DNA of 64,000 nucleotides. Source: Cyanobacteria bacterium M_surface_10_m2_119. Its GTDB lineage: Bacteria > Cyanobacteriota > Cyanobacteriia > PCC-6307 > Cyanobiaceae. Positions 38,622 through 47,901 of this stretch are shown here, one piece after another. Under the pieces are notes generated by a model that saw only the letters and a program-made list of their open reading frames with translations, did no database searches and had not been told where the DNA came from. Positions within the stretch are counted from its first letter, which is position 1, and every line of letters begins with the position of its first letter. The stretch spans positions 1-64,000 of the forward strand of contig VGPU01000007.1 in NCBI GenBank assembly GCA_016882525.1, given 5' to 3'. Both the position numbers and the translations under genes were made by a program.

Positions 38622-39434
38622 ATGCCCGCCGCCAAGCCCGCAGGCCAACCGGCCGCCATCGCCGTGCTGGAGACCGGCCCGCTGGTGGAGGGCGTGCTGC
38701 TGAAGCGCTACAAGCGCTTTCTGGCCGATGTGGAACTGGCCGAGGCGGGCCCCAACGGCGAACTGCCCGGCACGGTGGTGACCGCCCACTGCCCCAACAC
38801 CGGCCCGATGACCGGTGTGCTGCACCCCGGCGGCCGGGTGCGCCTGCGCCACGACCCCTCCCCCAGCCGCAAGCTGGCTTGGACCTGGGAGCAGGCGGAG
38901 GCTCCGGGAGCCGGCGGTCAGCCGATCTGGGTGGGCGTCAACACGGCCCTCCCCAACCGGCTGGTGCGGGCGACGATCGAGGCGGGCCTGCTGGAGCACT
39001 GGCTGGGGCCGATCGCGGCCATCAAAGCCGAGGTGCCCTACGGCGAGAACCGCCGCAGCCGCATCGACCTGCTGCTCACGCCCGCCGCGGGGGCGGCCGA
39101 TCCGCGGCCGATCTACGTGGAGGTGAAGAACACCACCTGGACCCAGGGGGAGCTGGCCCTGTTCCCCGACACCGTGACCGAGCGGGGGCAGAAGCACCTG
39201 CAGGAGCTGGCCGCCCTGCCGCCCGGGGCCCGCGCCGTGCTGCTGCCCTGTCTGAGCCGGGGCGATGTGCGCCGCTTCGCCCCGGGGGATGCGGCAGACC
39301 CGCGCTACGGCGTGCTCTTCCGCACGGCACTGGCGGCGGGGGTGGAGGTGCTGCCCTGCATCTTCAGCTTCAGCGGGGGCCAGGTGCTCTGGCAGGGGGT
39401 GGCGGCCGTCGAGCCGTCCCAGCCCGCGGCCTGA
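38622..39434 (+). CDS. sfsA: SfsA family DNA/RNA nuclease-like protein
   Basis: A 270-residue member of the SfsA family, first named for sugar fermentation stimulation and containing an OB-like domain and a PD-(D/E)xK nuclease-like domain. Visible segments are [25 protein letters not shown] and YVEVKNTTW (the ExK part), with [16 protein letters not shown]. The biological role is unsettled. The ATG at 38622 is chosen over the longer frame. Confidence 0.92.
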   Translation: MPAAKPAGQPAAIAVLETGPLVEGVLLKRYKRFLADVELAEAGPNGELPGTVVTAHCPNTGPMTGVLHPGGRVRLRHDPSPSRKLAWTWEQAEAPGAGGQPIWVGVNTALPNRLVRATIEAGLLEHWLGPIAAIKAEVPYGENRRSRIDLLLTPAAGAADPRPIYVEVKNTTWTQGELALFPDTVTERGQKHLQELAALPPGARAVLLPCLSRGDVRRFAPGDAADPRYGVLFRTALAAGVEVLPCIFSFSGGQVLWQGVAAVEPSQPAA

Positions 39435-39458
39435 AGCCCGAGGCGGCACAATCCGGCC

Positions 39459-40157
39459 ATGCTTCCCTTTCACTGGCTCACCCAGACCGTGGCGCTCGGC
39501 CTGGGAATCTCCTTCAGTCCACTGAACATCGCCCTGGTGGCCCTGCTCCTGCTGGGCCGTTCCCCCCTGCGGCGCTGCGCCGCCTACCTCACGGGCTGGG
39601 TGCTGGCCAATGGCGCCGCCCTGGGCACCGTGGTGCTGGTGGGGAGCCGCTTCAGCTGGGCAATGCACCTGGGCAGCCGCGGGCAGGTGCTGATGGACCT
39701 GATCGGGGCTGGGGCCCTGATGGCCCTCGGTCTCTTCCAGCTCACCCCGGCCGTGGCCATGGGCGAGGAGAGCTGGGCCCTGCAGCTGATGGGCCAGCTG
39801 CCCGAGCTCGACTGGCTCCCCCTGCTCGGCCTCGGGGCCGGCTGTGCCCTCGTCAGCCCGGAAAACCTGGTGTTCTATGCCAAGGAGGGCGGCATGCTGC
39901 TCACCAATCACACTTCCCTGCTGGGGGATCTGGAGGTGGGAGCCGTGTTCGTGGCTGTGACCACGTCCCTGCTGCTGCTGCCCCCTCTGGCCTGGCTGCT
40001 GAGCGGCGGCAGCCTGCGCCAGCCCCTGAGTCGGCTCAACGACTGGCTCGTGCACAGGGCCGAGTGGCTGGTGGGCGTCTTCGCCCTGCTGCTGGGGGTG
40101 TACCTGGGCTGGCAGGGCATCGCGGGCCTGCACGCCATCACCGGCGGGGCCGGCTGA
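39459..40157 (+). CDS. GAP-family membrane protein (LysE-superfamily-like)
   Basis: A 232-residue protein with six or so membrane spans, matching the GAP/SfLAP group of small transporters ([21 protein letters not shown]...[23 protein letters not shown]). The family is linked to lipid or peptidoglycolipid export in actinobacteria, but a substrate cannot be assigned here. It follows sfsA by 24 bases and precedes ispH. Confidence 0.75.
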   Translation: MLPFHWLTQTVALGLGISFSPLNIALVALLLLGRSPLRRCAAYLTGWVLANGAALGTVVLVGSRFSWAMHLGSRGQVLMDLIGAGALMALGLFQLTPAVAMGEESWALQLMGQLPELDWLPLLGLGAGCALVSPENLVFYAKEGGMLLTNHTSLLGDLEVGAVFVAVTTSLLLLPPLAWLLSGGSLRQPLSRLNDWLVHRAEWLVGVFALLLGVYLGWQGIAGLHAITGGAG

Positions 40158-40237
40158 GCCGTGCACCAGGTCTGCGCCGTGCACCAGACCGTCTCTTCGG
40201 AAAGCCCATACAGTTGTCCCCCCTGCGAACGGCAGCT

Positions 40238-41458
40238 GTGGATACCCGTGCCTTCAAACGCTCCCTGCACCACTCGGAGCGCTACAACCGCCGCGGCTTC
40301 GGCCTGGGCAACGAAGTGGCGGGCACCCTGCAGACGGCCTACCAGAGCGACCTGGTGGGCAGCCTGCGCGAGAACGGCTACGAACTGCGCCAGGGGCGGC
40401 TCACGGTGCGTCTGGCGGAGGCTTTCGGCTTCTGCTGGGGGGTGGAACGGGCGGTGGCCATGGCCTACGAAACCCGCCGCCACTTCCCCACCGAGCGCAT
40501 CTGGATCACCAACGAGATCATCCACAACCCCTCGGTGAACGATCACCTGCGGGAGATGGACGTGCAGTTCATCCCCGTGGAGGAAGGGGTGAAGGACTTC
40601 TCCGAGGTGGCCGGCGGTGACGTGGTGATCCTGCCGGCCTTCGGGGCCACCGTGCAGGAGATGCAGCTGCTCAACGAGCGCGGCTGTCACATCGTGGACA
40701 CCACCTGCCCGTGGGTCTCCAAAGTGTGGAACACGGTGGAGAAGCACAAGAAGCACAGCTTCACCTCGATCATTCACGGCAAGGTGAAGCACGAGGAGAC
40801 TCTGGCCACCAGCAGCTTTGCCGGCACCTACCTGGTGGTGCTCGACCTGGCCGAAGCCCAGCTGGTCTGCGACTACATCCTCTCCGGCGCCGACGGAGAC
40901 GGTCCCTCGCCGGAGCAGCGCCAGGCGTTCATGCAGCGCTTCGCCAAGGCCTGTTCGCCGGGCTTTGATCCCGACCGCGACCTGGTGCGGGTGGGCGTCG
41001 CCAACCAGACCACCATGCTCAAGAGCGAGACCGAGGAAATCGGCAAGCTGTTCGAGCGCACCATGCTGCAGCGCTTCGGCCCTGCCGAGCTGAACGACCA
41101 CTTCCTGGCCTTCAACACCATCTGCGACGCCACCCAGGAGCGCCAGGACGCCATGTTCGCCCTGGTGGATGAGCCCCTCGATCTGATGGTGGTGATCGGC
41201 GGCTACAACTCCTCGAACACCACTCACCTGCAGGAGATTGCCGTGAGCCGCGGCATCCGCTCCTTCCACATCGACACCCCGGAGCGGATCGGCCCGGGCA
41301 ACCGCATCGAGCACATGCCCCTAGGAGGCGACCTGAGCATCGAGGAACCGTTCCTGCCGGAGGGCGCGATCCGGGTCGGCATCACCTCGGGCGCCTCCAC
41401 ACCGGACCGCATCGTGGAGGAGGTGATCGAGCGACTGATCGCCCTCTGCCAGAGCTGA
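40238..41458 (+). CDS. ispH: 4-hydroxy-3-methylbut-2-enyl diphosphate reductase
   Basis: Last step of the MEP pathway, producing IPP and DMAPP for carotenoids and chlorophyll tails. The 406-residue protein has the three iron-sulfur cysteines in [21 protein letters not shown] and [13 protein letters not shown], and the long cyanobacterial/plant-type form. The start is GTG at 40238 ([17 protein letters not shown]..), chosen because it matches the usual picocyanobacterial start. Confidence 0.96.
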   Translation: MDTRAFKRSLHHSERYNRRGFGLGNEVAGTLQTAYQSDLVGSLRENGYELRQGRLTVRLAEAFGFCWGVERAVAMAYETRRHFPTERIWITNEIIHNPSVNDHLREMDVQFIPVEEGVKDFSEVAGGDVVILPAFGATVQEMQLLNERGCHIVDTTCPWVSKVWNTVEKHKKHSFTSIIHGKVKHEETLATSSFAGTYLVVLDLAEAQLVCDYILSGADGDGPSPEQRQAFMQRFAKACSPGFDPDRDLVRVGVANQTTMLKSETEEIGKLFERTMLQRFGPAELNDHFLAFNTICDATQERQDAMFALVDEPLDLMVVIGGYNSSNTTHLQEIAVSRGIRSFHIDTPERIGPGNRIEHMPLGGDLSIEEPFLPEGAIRVGITSGASTPDRIVEEVIERLIALCQS

Positions 41459-41569
41459 AGCCTGGGCACGGCCATCCAGCCACCGCACTGGCTTTACATT
41501 GATTCATCATTGCCGCCGGCTGACTGGGCCCGCGGCCACCCCGCTGTCCCTGTCGCGCGAGCCCGTTGA

Positions 41570-42268
41570 GTGACGTTGTCCAGTCCGCTGCTGTCCTCTC
41601 CCGAGACCTCGCCCGACCAGCACCGCTCCAGGGGAGATGCTGCGGCCGCCAGCCCGCGCCTGCGCGACGCCCCTGATCCCCGGGTTCGCTGCTACAGCAG
41701 CCGCTTCGCGGACCTGATGGAGATGCGCGCACCGGCGGCCCAGGTCTCGGCCTATCTCGACCGCCATGAGGGCTGGTTCCGTCGCTGCGCGGCACCGATG
41801 GCCGTGACCCCGCTGGGCCGCAACGGGTACACCCTCACCCTGGGCCGCTTCGGCAACTTCGGCTTTGAGGTGGAGCCGACCATCGGACTGGAGCTCCTCC
41901 CCCAGTGCGAGGGGATCTACCGGATCCTCACGGTGGGACCCGGCCAGGGAGGCGGCAGCGCCCTGGACGCGCTGTACGACGTGGAGTTCAACGCCGCCCT
42001 TGAGCTCGATGACAGTCCGTTGGCCGAAGGCGAGGAGGCCGGCCTCGCCTCCCTCACCATGGTGCGCTGGCAGCTCGATCTGCACGTCTGGATCCGCCTT
42101 CCCGGCGTGATCACCCTGCTGCCCGACAACCTCGTGCAGAGCAGCGGCGAACATCTGCTCCGCCAGATCGTGCGCCAGATCTCAAGGCGCCTCACCTGGA
42201 AGGTGCAGGAAGATTTCCACGCCAGCCACGGGCTGCCGTGCCCGCCACGGCGACGGGCCCAGTTCTGA
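41570..42268 (+). CDS. DUF1997 family protein
   Basis: A 232-residue cyanobacterial/plant DUF1997 protein of unknown function, with a Pro/Ser/Ala-rich start and a conserved beta-rich core (YTLTLGRFGNFGFEVEPTIGLELLP... and WIRLPGVITLLPDNLVQSSGEHLLRQIVRQISRRL). Such proteins resemble START/SRPBCC-like lipid-binding folds. The GTG start at 41570 is used. A strong terminator follows the stop. Confidence 0.8.
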   Translation: MTLSSPLLSSPETSPDQHRSRGDAAAASPRLRDAPDPRVRCYSSRFADLMEMRAPAAQVSAYLDRHEGWFRRCAAPMAVTPLGRNGYTLTLGRFGNFGFEVEPTIGLELLPQCEGIYRILTVGPGQGGGSALDALYDVEFNAALELDDSPLAEGEEAGLASLTMVRWQLDLHVWIRLPGVITLLPDNLVQSSGEHLLRQIVRQISRRLTWKVQEDFHASHGLPCPPRRRAQF

Positions 42269-42275
42269 GCTGCAA

Positions 42276-42298
42276 CCGCCCTCAGACGGGGCGGTTTT
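42276..42298 (+). terminator. Rho-independent terminator of the DUF1997 gene
   Basis: CCGCCC and GGGCGG form a six-pair stem around a seven-base loop, followed by TTTT (42295-42298). It lies eight bases after the DUF1997 stop and overlaps the last codons of the convergent DUF4079 gene, so it also terminates that region on the plus strand only. Confidence 0.75.
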
Positions 42299-42746
42299 CC
42301 CAGATGCGGTTGAGGATCTGCATGCCGGTGACCGCCTGCCAGAGGAAGAGGGTCATCATCAGCATGTTCAGGCCCACATGGGCCTTGCGGGCGATCAGAT
42401 TGCCCTGCTGCACCAGGGGAATCAGGGCCACAGCAAGGGCCACCAGGCAGGTCATGCCGATCCCCACCAGCAGGTGCGGACCCACGAACAGCTTGCCGTT
42501 GTTCAGGTAGGTGACAGCCATACCGCCGAAGGTGCCGAGCACCATCAGGGCAAGCAGCAGACCGCCCACCTGGAAATGGCGCTTGGCGTACTGCCCCTTG
42601 ATCAGCTGCTTGCGGGTCTCCGCGTCGGCGGTGCGGGTCTTCTTGGCCTTGATGCCCAGCAGCATCGCGTAGCCGCTCAGGGCGAGCAGCAGCCACATCA
42701 GCAGCGGGTGCAGGAAGTTGAGGGTGAAGCCGAGCGATTCAGGCAT
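42282..42746 (-). CDS. DUF4079 membrane protein
   Basis: A 154-residue membrane protein with four hydrophobic spans (about residues 10-32, 60-80, 90-115 and 122-142), matching the cyanobacterial DUF4079 family. The function is unknown; the layout recalls small haem- or quinone-associated membrane proteins, but no conserved ligand can be named. Its 3' end is overlapped by the terminator of the opposite gene. Confidence 0.82.
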   Translation of the reverse strand: MPESLGFTLNFLHPLLMWLLLALSGYAMLLGIKAKKTRTADAETRKQLIKGQYAKRHFQVGGLLLALMVLGTFGGMAVTYLNNGKLFVGPHLLVGIGMTCLVALAVALIPLVQQGNLIARKAHVGLNMLMMTLFLWQAVTGMQILNRIWENRPV

Positions 42747-42845
42747 CGAAGCAGCGGCGTTGCCGCAGGGGATGACAGTGGGGCGAACCTAGCTGCAGAC
42801 CTGGAGCACCGGATCAGAAGCGTCGCAGGCCTGCCGGATCAGGGC

Positions 42846-44387
42846 TCAGTGAAGAAAATGCCGACGACCGGTCACAACCATCGCCAGCCCCAGCTCGTTG
42901 CAGGCGGCGATCGAGTCGGCATCGCGCATGCTGCCGCCCGGCTGGATCACGGCGGTGATGCCGTGCTGGGCGGCCAGGCGCACGGTGTCGTCAAAGGGGA
43001 AGAAGCCATCGCTGGCCAGCACCGCCCCGCGGCTGCGTTCGCCGGCGGCCTCCAGGGCCAGCCGGGCTGATCCCACCCTGTTCATCTGGCCGGCGCCGAT
43101 GCCCAGGCTCTGGCCACCGCGGGCGACGGTGATGGCATTGGAGCGCACGTGGCGCACCAGCTTCCAGGCAAAAACCAGGTCGTTGAGCTCCTCGGGACTC
43201 GGCTGGCGCTCACTGACCACCTGCCAGGCGCTCTCCGCCACCGGCTCATCGTCGAGCTGCTGCACCAGCACCCCGCCGAGCACGGTGCGCAGCTGCTGGC
43301 GGGAGGCCCGGGCGATCGCCGCTGGCGAGAGCTCCAGCAGGCGCAGGTTGGCCTTGGAGGCCAGGCGCTCCCGCGCCGCCGCGTCGAAGGCCGGTGCCAC
43401 CACGCACTCGAGGAAAAGGCTGGTGAGGTGGTCGGCCGCCGCCCCATCCACCGGGGTGTTGAGTGCGACGATGCCCCCGAACGCGGACACCCGATCCGCA
43501 TCGAGGGCGCGAGCCAGGGCATCGGCGCAGCCGTGGCCCACGGCCACCCCACAGGGATTGGTGTGCTTGACCACCACGGCAGCGGGCTGGGCAGCAGGGC
43601 CGTAGCCGAACTCGCGCACCGTGGCCAGGGCCGCGTCGAGGTCGATCAGGTTGTTGTAACTGAGCTCCTTGCCCTGGAGCTGGCAGGCTCCGCCCCAGCC
43701 CGCCTCGGGCTGGCTGTACCAGGTGGCGGGCTGGTGGGGATTTTCGCCGTAGCGCAGGCTCTGGAGGGGGGGCAACTGCAGCGCCAGCGGCGCGGTGGTG
43801 GCGGCAGCCAGCTGGACGCCCAGCCACTGGCTGATGGCCGTGTCATAGCAGGCGGTGTGCTCGAAGGCGGCCAGAGCCAGCTCCCGGCGCAGGGCCTGGT
43901 CAACCCGCCCCTCCCGCAGGGCCACCAGGAACGCCGGATACTGGTCGGGGCTGGTGAGCACCGCCACATCGGCGTGGTTCTTGGCGGCGGCGCGCACCAT
44001 CGCCGGTCCGCCGATGTCGATGTTCTCGATGGCGGTGTCGAAGGCGACGGCCGGATCGGCCACGGTCTCCCGGAAGGGGTAGAGGTTCACCACCACCACG
44101 TCGATCGGGGCGATCGCCTGGGCTTCCAGATCGGCCTGATGGGCGGCATCGGCCCGCCGGGCCAGGATGCCGCCGTGAATGCGCGGATGCAGGGTCTTGA
44201 CCCGCCCGCCGAGGATCTCCGGGGCTCCGGTGTGCTCCGCCACCTTCGTCACCGGCAGCCCGGCCTCCTGGAGGGCGGCAGCGGTGCCGCCACTGGAGAT
44301 CAGCCGGTAACCGGCCGCGAGCAGCCCTTCGGCGAGGGGCACCAGCCCTTCCTTGTTCGACACACTGAGGAGGGCCGTGGGCGCCAT
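42846..44387 (-). CDS. purH: AICAR transformylase/IMP cyclohydrolase
   Basis: Bifunctional enzyme for the last two steps of purine synthesis. The 513-residue protein has the N-terminal IMP-cyclohydrolase (MGS-like) domain ([32 protein letters not shown]) and the C-terminal AICAR transformylase domain with [11 protein letters not shown]. The folate cofactor links it to glyA. It diverges from the esterase with 64 bases between the starts. Confidence 0.96.
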   Translation of the reverse strand: MAPTALLSVSNKEGLVPLAEGLLAAGYRLISSGGTAAALQEAGLPVTKVAEHTGAPEILGGRVKTLHPRIHGGILARRADAAHQADLEAQAIAPIDVVVVNLYPFRETVADPAVAFDTAIENIDIGGPAMVRAAAKNHADVAVLTSPDQYPAFLVALREGRVDQALRRELALAAFEHTACYDTAISQWLGVQLAAATTAPLALQLPPLQSLRYGENPHQPATWYSQPEAGWGGACQLQGKELSYNNLIDLDAALATVREFGYGPAAQPAAVVVKHTNPCGVAVGHGCADALARALDADRVSAFGGIVALNTPVDGAAADHLTSLFLECVVAPAFDAAARERLASKANLRLLELSPAAIARASRQQLRTVLGGVLVQQLDDEPVAESAWQVVSERQPSPEELNDLVFAWKLVRHVRSNAITVARGGQSLGIGAGQMNRVGSARLALEAAGERSRGAVLASDGFFPFDDTVRLAAQHGITAVIQPGGSMRDADSIAACNELGLAMVVTGRRHFLH

Positions 44388-44451
44388 GGCTCGCGATCGG
44401 GCAGGGGAAAGGCCAACCTACGCAGCGACTGCCTCCGTTTCCTGAGCCGGC

Positions 44452-45102
44452 ATGCGTGCTTTCCCTGAGGCGGGCCTCATTCGCCTGGGGCCTGATCGCT
44501 CCGACAGGCGCCTCGTGCTGCTGCATGGCTGGGGTGCCGACGCCGACGACCTGCTGGACCTCGCCGATCTGCTGGTGGACCCGGAGGTGAGCGTGGTGGC
44601 GCTGCAGGCACCCCAGGCCCATCCCGCGGGCGCCGGCCGGCAGTGGTACCCGCTCCTGTGGCAGGCCATGGTGCCGGAGCCGGCATGGGCGGAGGTGCCG
44701 GCTGCCCGCAGGGCCCTGCGCCAGCGGCTGGAACAGCTGGGCGAGAGCATGCCGCTGCCGCGCACCGCCCTGCTGGGCTTCTCCCAGGGGGCGGCGATGG
44801 CCCTGGATGTGGCGACGGGGGGCGATCACCCCCTTCCCCTGGCGGCGGTGATCGGCTGCAGCGGCTATCCCCATCGCGACTGGTCTCCCCAGGCCAGCGG
44901 GACTCCGGTGCTGCTCACCCACGGCCGCGAGGACCCCGTGGTGCCGTGGCAGCACTGCGACACGCTCCAGCGGCAACTGGAGGGTGCCGGCATCACCGTC
45001 ATCCGTCAGGACTTCAGCGGCGGCCACGGCATCGATCCGCTCCTCTTCCCCCTGATGCGGGGGTTTCTCGAGGCGGCATGGTCCCAGGACCGCGAGCCAT
45101 GA
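44452..45102 (+). CDS. Alpha/beta hydrolase, carboxylesterase/phospholipase family
   Basis: A 216-residue alpha/beta-hydrolase of the phospholipase/carboxylesterase type. The nucleophile elbow is GFSQGAAMAL (Ser in GFSQG, about residue 106), the Asp lies in the GREDPVVP segment and the His in the GGHGID segment, giving a full triad. The oxyanion strand is LLHGWGAD. The natural substrate is unknown. Its stop is adjacent to the terminator of the opposite DUF3155 gene. Confidence 0.85.
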   Translation: MRAFPEAGLIRLGPDRSDRRLVLLHGWGADADDLLDLADLLVDPEVSVVALQAPQAHPAGAGRQWYPLLWQAMVPEPAWAEVPAARRALRQRLEQLGESMPLPRTALLGFSQGAAMALDVATGGDHPLPLAAVIGCSGYPHRDWSPQASGTPVLLTHGREDPVVPWQHCDTLQRQLEGAGITVIRQDFSGGHGIDPLLFPLMRGFLEAAWSQDREP

Positions 45103-45131
45103 AAAAGCCCGGAACCTGGCAGGTTCCGGGC
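45102..45131 (-). terminator. Terminator of the DUF3155 gene
   Basis: On the minus strand GCCCGGAACCT and AGGTTCCGGGC form an eleven-pair stem around a three-base loop, followed by TTTTT. In plus coordinates the arms are 45107-45117 and 45121-45131, and the A-run is 45102-45106. It overlaps the last base of the esterase stop codon on the plus strand. Confidence 0.85.
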
Positions 45132-45193
45132 CGGAGCGGCTTGTGACTCAGGGGAGCCGGGACACACCCGGAGGGGCTGCTCCGGGAGGTTGC

Positions 45194-45565
45194 TCAGACG
45201 AAGGCGTACTCGTACTCCTCCATTTCCTCCCAGTCGTCGGCAGCCAGGGCCTCGATGCCTTCGAACAGGACCTCTTCACCGATCCGATCGACGATCTCGC
45301 GAAGGGAAGGGAATAGGAAATGGTTCTCCTCGGCGTACTGGGCGCTGAACAGGCCCTTCTCCCCCCAGAAGAATCGGTCCGTGGTGTGTTCGTTTCGACG
45401 CACATTCAGGAGAGCCGGCGGCACCAGCGTCTGTTCGGCGATGTAGCGCCGGGCGGCGGTGACGGGCTTGTGAGAGCCGGTCTCGAGGTTGAAGGTGGGA
45501 ACGTGAGCCAGCACGCGCTGACCGGCAAGACGACGGCGGCTGATCCGCTTGCGCTTCTTGGACAT
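45194..45565 (-). CDS. DUF3155 protein
   Basis: A 123-residue cyanobacterial DUF3155 protein with a very basic N-terminus (MSKKRKRISRRRLAGQRVL) and an acidic C-terminus (EEMEEYEYAF). The basic start suggests nucleic-acid or ribosome contact, which is inferred only. The function is unknown. It has its own terminator and a long leader with a Shine-Dalgarno inside a hairpin, suggesting controlled expression. Confidence 0.85.
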   Translation of the reverse strand: MSKKRKRISRRRLAGQRVLAHVPTFNLETGSHKPVTAARRYIAEQTLVPPALLNVRRNEHTTDRFFWGEKGLFSAQYAEENHFLFPSLREIVDRIGEEVLFEGIEALAADDWEEMEEYEYAFV

Positions 45566-45941
45566 GGAAGAACTCCCGGCAGCGGGAGAGTCGAGGGGAA
45601 CGAGGAGAACGAGGAGAACGGGAAGACCCGCCGGCAGGCGCAGATCGGGAGGGGTCGAACTGCGTCGGGATAGGGACGCCGGAGCGATGAACCGCCCACG
45701 CGGAACACCGACCGGGAGGTGGCCAGGCCAGGGGCGGAGACCGCCATCGGCTTACACCTCTGCTGTAGCCTCAGTTCCGACAAAGCGCAACTGGACTGGG
45801 CGCGTCAAAGGACCGTGGGACCCCGCGAGACCCGCGAGGTATTGGTCGATACGAAGATCTTAAGACTTTTTCCCAGATTTTCCTCGGGCCCTTCGGATTT
45901 TTTTCGTTCAGCAGCTCGACGTGATCGCCTCAGACGCGTAG
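45566..45941. other. 376-base intergenic region between DUF3155 and the histidine kinase
   Basis: It holds the 5' leader of the DUF3155 gene (hairpin and two perfect copies of GAGGAGAAC at 45602-45619, pyrimidine-rich on the transcribed strand), then an AT-rich patch at about 45840-45915 with T-runs and a TCTTAAGA palindrome, just before the kinase start. No open frame in it looks coding. Promoters for both divergent genes must lie here, but I see no clean -35/-10 pair. Confidence 0.5.
45573..45588 (-). promoter_or_regulatory. Hairpin hiding the Shine-Dalgarno of the DUF3155 gene
   Basis: On the minus strand CTCCCG, a four-base loop CTGC and CGGGAG form a six-pair stem. Its 3' arm GGGAG is the only Shine-Dalgarno-like sequence before the ATG, and lies seven bases from it (TTCTTCC spacer). 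The geometry would occlude the ribosome site unless the hairpin opens, as in RNA thermometers or protein-controlled leaders. The effect is inferred. Confidence 0.5.
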
Positions 45942-47099
45942 ATGCCAGTTTCGAAGCGCTTTCTGAGCCTGGTGACCTTCCAGCTGGCCCAGTTCGCCGA
46001 CCGCGACGATGTCACCTCCTTGGTGGTCTACGTGACGGAACCAGGGGGAACCGGGGCTCCTGACCTGATACCGGTCGGGCAATGGCCTGCGGGCGGGCGG
46101 GCCCTGCCGCCGCTGAGGACCGATGACAGTCGGCGCAGCCCGGCCGATCGGCGGCGCTGGCTGGCCCTGCGCCATGGCGGGGTGTTGCTGGGTGCCCTGC
46201 AGATCGAGACCACAACCGTGCCCTGGCCCGCCCCCCTGCAACAGCGGCTGCAGGCCGTGAGCCAGTGCCTGACGGAAGGGCTCTGCCTCGACCTGGAACA
46301 CCGGCGCCTGCAACTGCAGCTATCCCTCCAACAGGACCAGCTGAAGGTGCTGCTCCATCAGTTGCGCAACCCGCTGGCCGCCCTGCGCACCTTCGGTCAA
46401 CTGCTGCTGCGTCGGCTGGAGCACGATGCACGCAACCGCCCCCTGGTGGAGGGGTTGCTCCAGGAGGAGCGCCAGCTGCAGCGCTACGTGGACGCGATCG
46501 ATGCGATCGCGCCCCGCAGCGATCAACTCGCCCCGGGCCCTGAGGCCAGCCCACTGCTGCTGCCCCCCGGCCTGGACGGGGACCCTGAGGAACAGCTCGA
46601 AGACCGCCTCAGCCCCCTGGTGCAGCGCGCCGCTGCCACCGCGGCTCTCCAGGGGCGCCCCTGGCATGGCCCAGCAGAGCTGCCCCAATGGCGGGGGGAC
46701 AGCAGCGCGGTGGCAGAGATCGTCGCCAACCTGCTCGAGAATGCCTTCCGTTACAGCCCTCCCGGATGCCCGGTGGGCCTGCACCTCCGCCCAGGCACCG
46801 GCGGCCAGGAGTCCTGCCAGCTCTGCGTATGGGATGGGGGACCGCCGATCCCCCTCGAGGAGCGCGAACGGATCTTCGAGCCGGGCGCCCGGGGCCGCAG
46901 CAGTCTCGAGCTCCCGGGCACGGGTCTCGGCCTGGCCCTGGCCCGCCAGCTGGCCCAGCGACTGGGCGGCACCCTGGTGCTGGAGCACCATCCGACCGCG
47001 CTGGATCCAGCCTTCCCCCAGCAGGGCAACGTCTTTCGCCTCAGCTTGCCGCCAACCGGGGAAGCGCCGCGAGCAGGAGGCCACTCAGCAGCAGGCTGA
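45942..47099 (+). CDS. Sensor histidine kinase
   Basis: A 385-residue soluble histidine kinase. The N-terminal 120 residues are not a sensor I can name and show no membrane segment. The phospho-acceptor His is in HQLRNPLAALRTF (about residue 139). The ATPase domain has NLLENAFRYSP (N box), WDGGPPIPLEERERIFEPG (G1) and GTGLGLALARQL (G2). No cognate response regulator lies beside it. It overlaps the cobS 3' end by 59 bases on the opposite strand. Confidence 0.9.
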   Translation: MPVSKRFLSLVTFQLAQFADRDDVTSLVVYVTEPGGTGAPDLIPVGQWPAGGRALPPLRTDDSRRSPADRRRWLALRHGGVLLGALQIETTTVPWPAPLQQRLQAVSQCLTEGLCLDLEHRRLQLQLSLQQDQLKVLLHQLRNPLAALRTFGQLLLRRLEHDARNRPLVEGLLQEERQLQRYVDAIDAIAPRSDQLAPGPEASPLLLPPGLDGDPEEQLEDRLSPLVQRAAATAALQGRPWHGPAELPQWRGDSSAVAEIVANLLENAFRYSPPGCPVGLHLRPGTGGQESCQLCVWDGGPPIPLEERERIFEPGARGRSSLELPGTGLGLALARQLAQRLGGTLVLEHHPTALDPAFPQQGNVFRLSLPPTGEAPRAGGHSAAG

Positions 47100-47901
47100 G
47101 GCACTCCACCCACTCCACGCAGGCGCCGTAGCTGTCGCCGCTGTGGCCTCCGAGACGCCATCCCAGCCAGCGGGGCACCACCAGCGCCGGCAGCAGACCC
47201 ACCACCCCCAGCAGCAGCCAGCTCCAGGCCCGGCTCCCGGTCCAGAGCGCCAGGCCCGCAGCCAGCAGCAGGGATGGCCGCAGTTCCCGCCGGAGCCCCC
47301 GCCAGTGCTGGCGGTGGAAAGCGGCGGTGCCATCGGCCCGCAGATAGGGGTAAGCCTGCATCGCCAGCAAGGGCGCCAGCCGCCCCCAGAACGCGGCCCA
47401 CACCAGGGCACATCCCCCCGACCACGGAGCCTGGGCGGCCAGCGCCAGCAGCCCTGCCCCCCGGAGCAGGACCAGCAGCAGGGCCGCCTGCACGGCGGCC
47501 GCACCCACCCGGCTGTCGCCCATGGCCTCCAACCGCCGCGCCGGACCCGCCGCCAGGCCATCCGCCGTATCCAGGGCCCCGTCGTGATGGAGGCCACCGC
47601 TGAGCACCAGGGCCGACGCCAGCACCAGGGCCACCCGCGCCCCGGCCGGCAACCAGCCGGCCGTGATCCCCCAGAGAAGGGCCTGGAGCGCGCCGATCAC
47701 CACGCCCACCAGGGGGGCAAAGCGGGCGATGCGGGCAAAGCGGGGGGTGACCCGGGGCCAGGCCGGCAGCACGGAATAGAAGATCCAGGCCCCCGCCAGA
47801 TCCCGCAGCCAGCCCGGACCGGCAGGCGGAGGGTCAGATGGGAGGGGGGTGCGGGGAGCCAGGCGACCTCTAGCGTCGACGCAGCACCGCTGCGGCCCCA
47901 T
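47041..47901 (-). CDS. cobS: Adenosylcobinamide-GDP ribazoletransferase
   Basis: Joins adenosylcobinamide-GDP and alpha-ribazole in cobalamin (or pseudocobalamin) synthesis. The membrane protein (up to 286 residues) has the acidic motif [15 protein letters not shown] and [10 protein letters not shown], and several hydrophobic helices. No start codon suits the usual short N-terminus; the ATG at 47901 is the only clear one, which gives a 30-residue extension and overlaps the tgt start region. The true start may be non-standard. Confidence 0.88.
   Translation of the reverse strand: MGPQRCCVDARGRLAPRTPLPSDPPPAGPGWLRDLAGAWIFYSVLPAWPRVTPRFARIARFAPLVGVVIGALQALLWGITAGWLPAGARVALVLASALVLSGGLHHDGALDTADGLAAGPARRLEAMGDSRVGAAAVQAALLLVLLRGAGLLALAAQAPWSGGCALVWAAFWGRLAPLLAMQAYPYLRADGTAAFHRQHWRGLRRELRPSLLLAAGLALWTGSRAWSWLLLGVVGLLPALVVPRWLGWRLGGHSGDSYGACVEWVECLSLLLSGLLLAALPRLAAS

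Noticed and set aside
45719-46063. 114-codon plus-strand frame before the histidine kinase
   Set aside because: It overlaps the kinase start, has no domain and begins in the intergenic region; the ATG at 45942 fits better.
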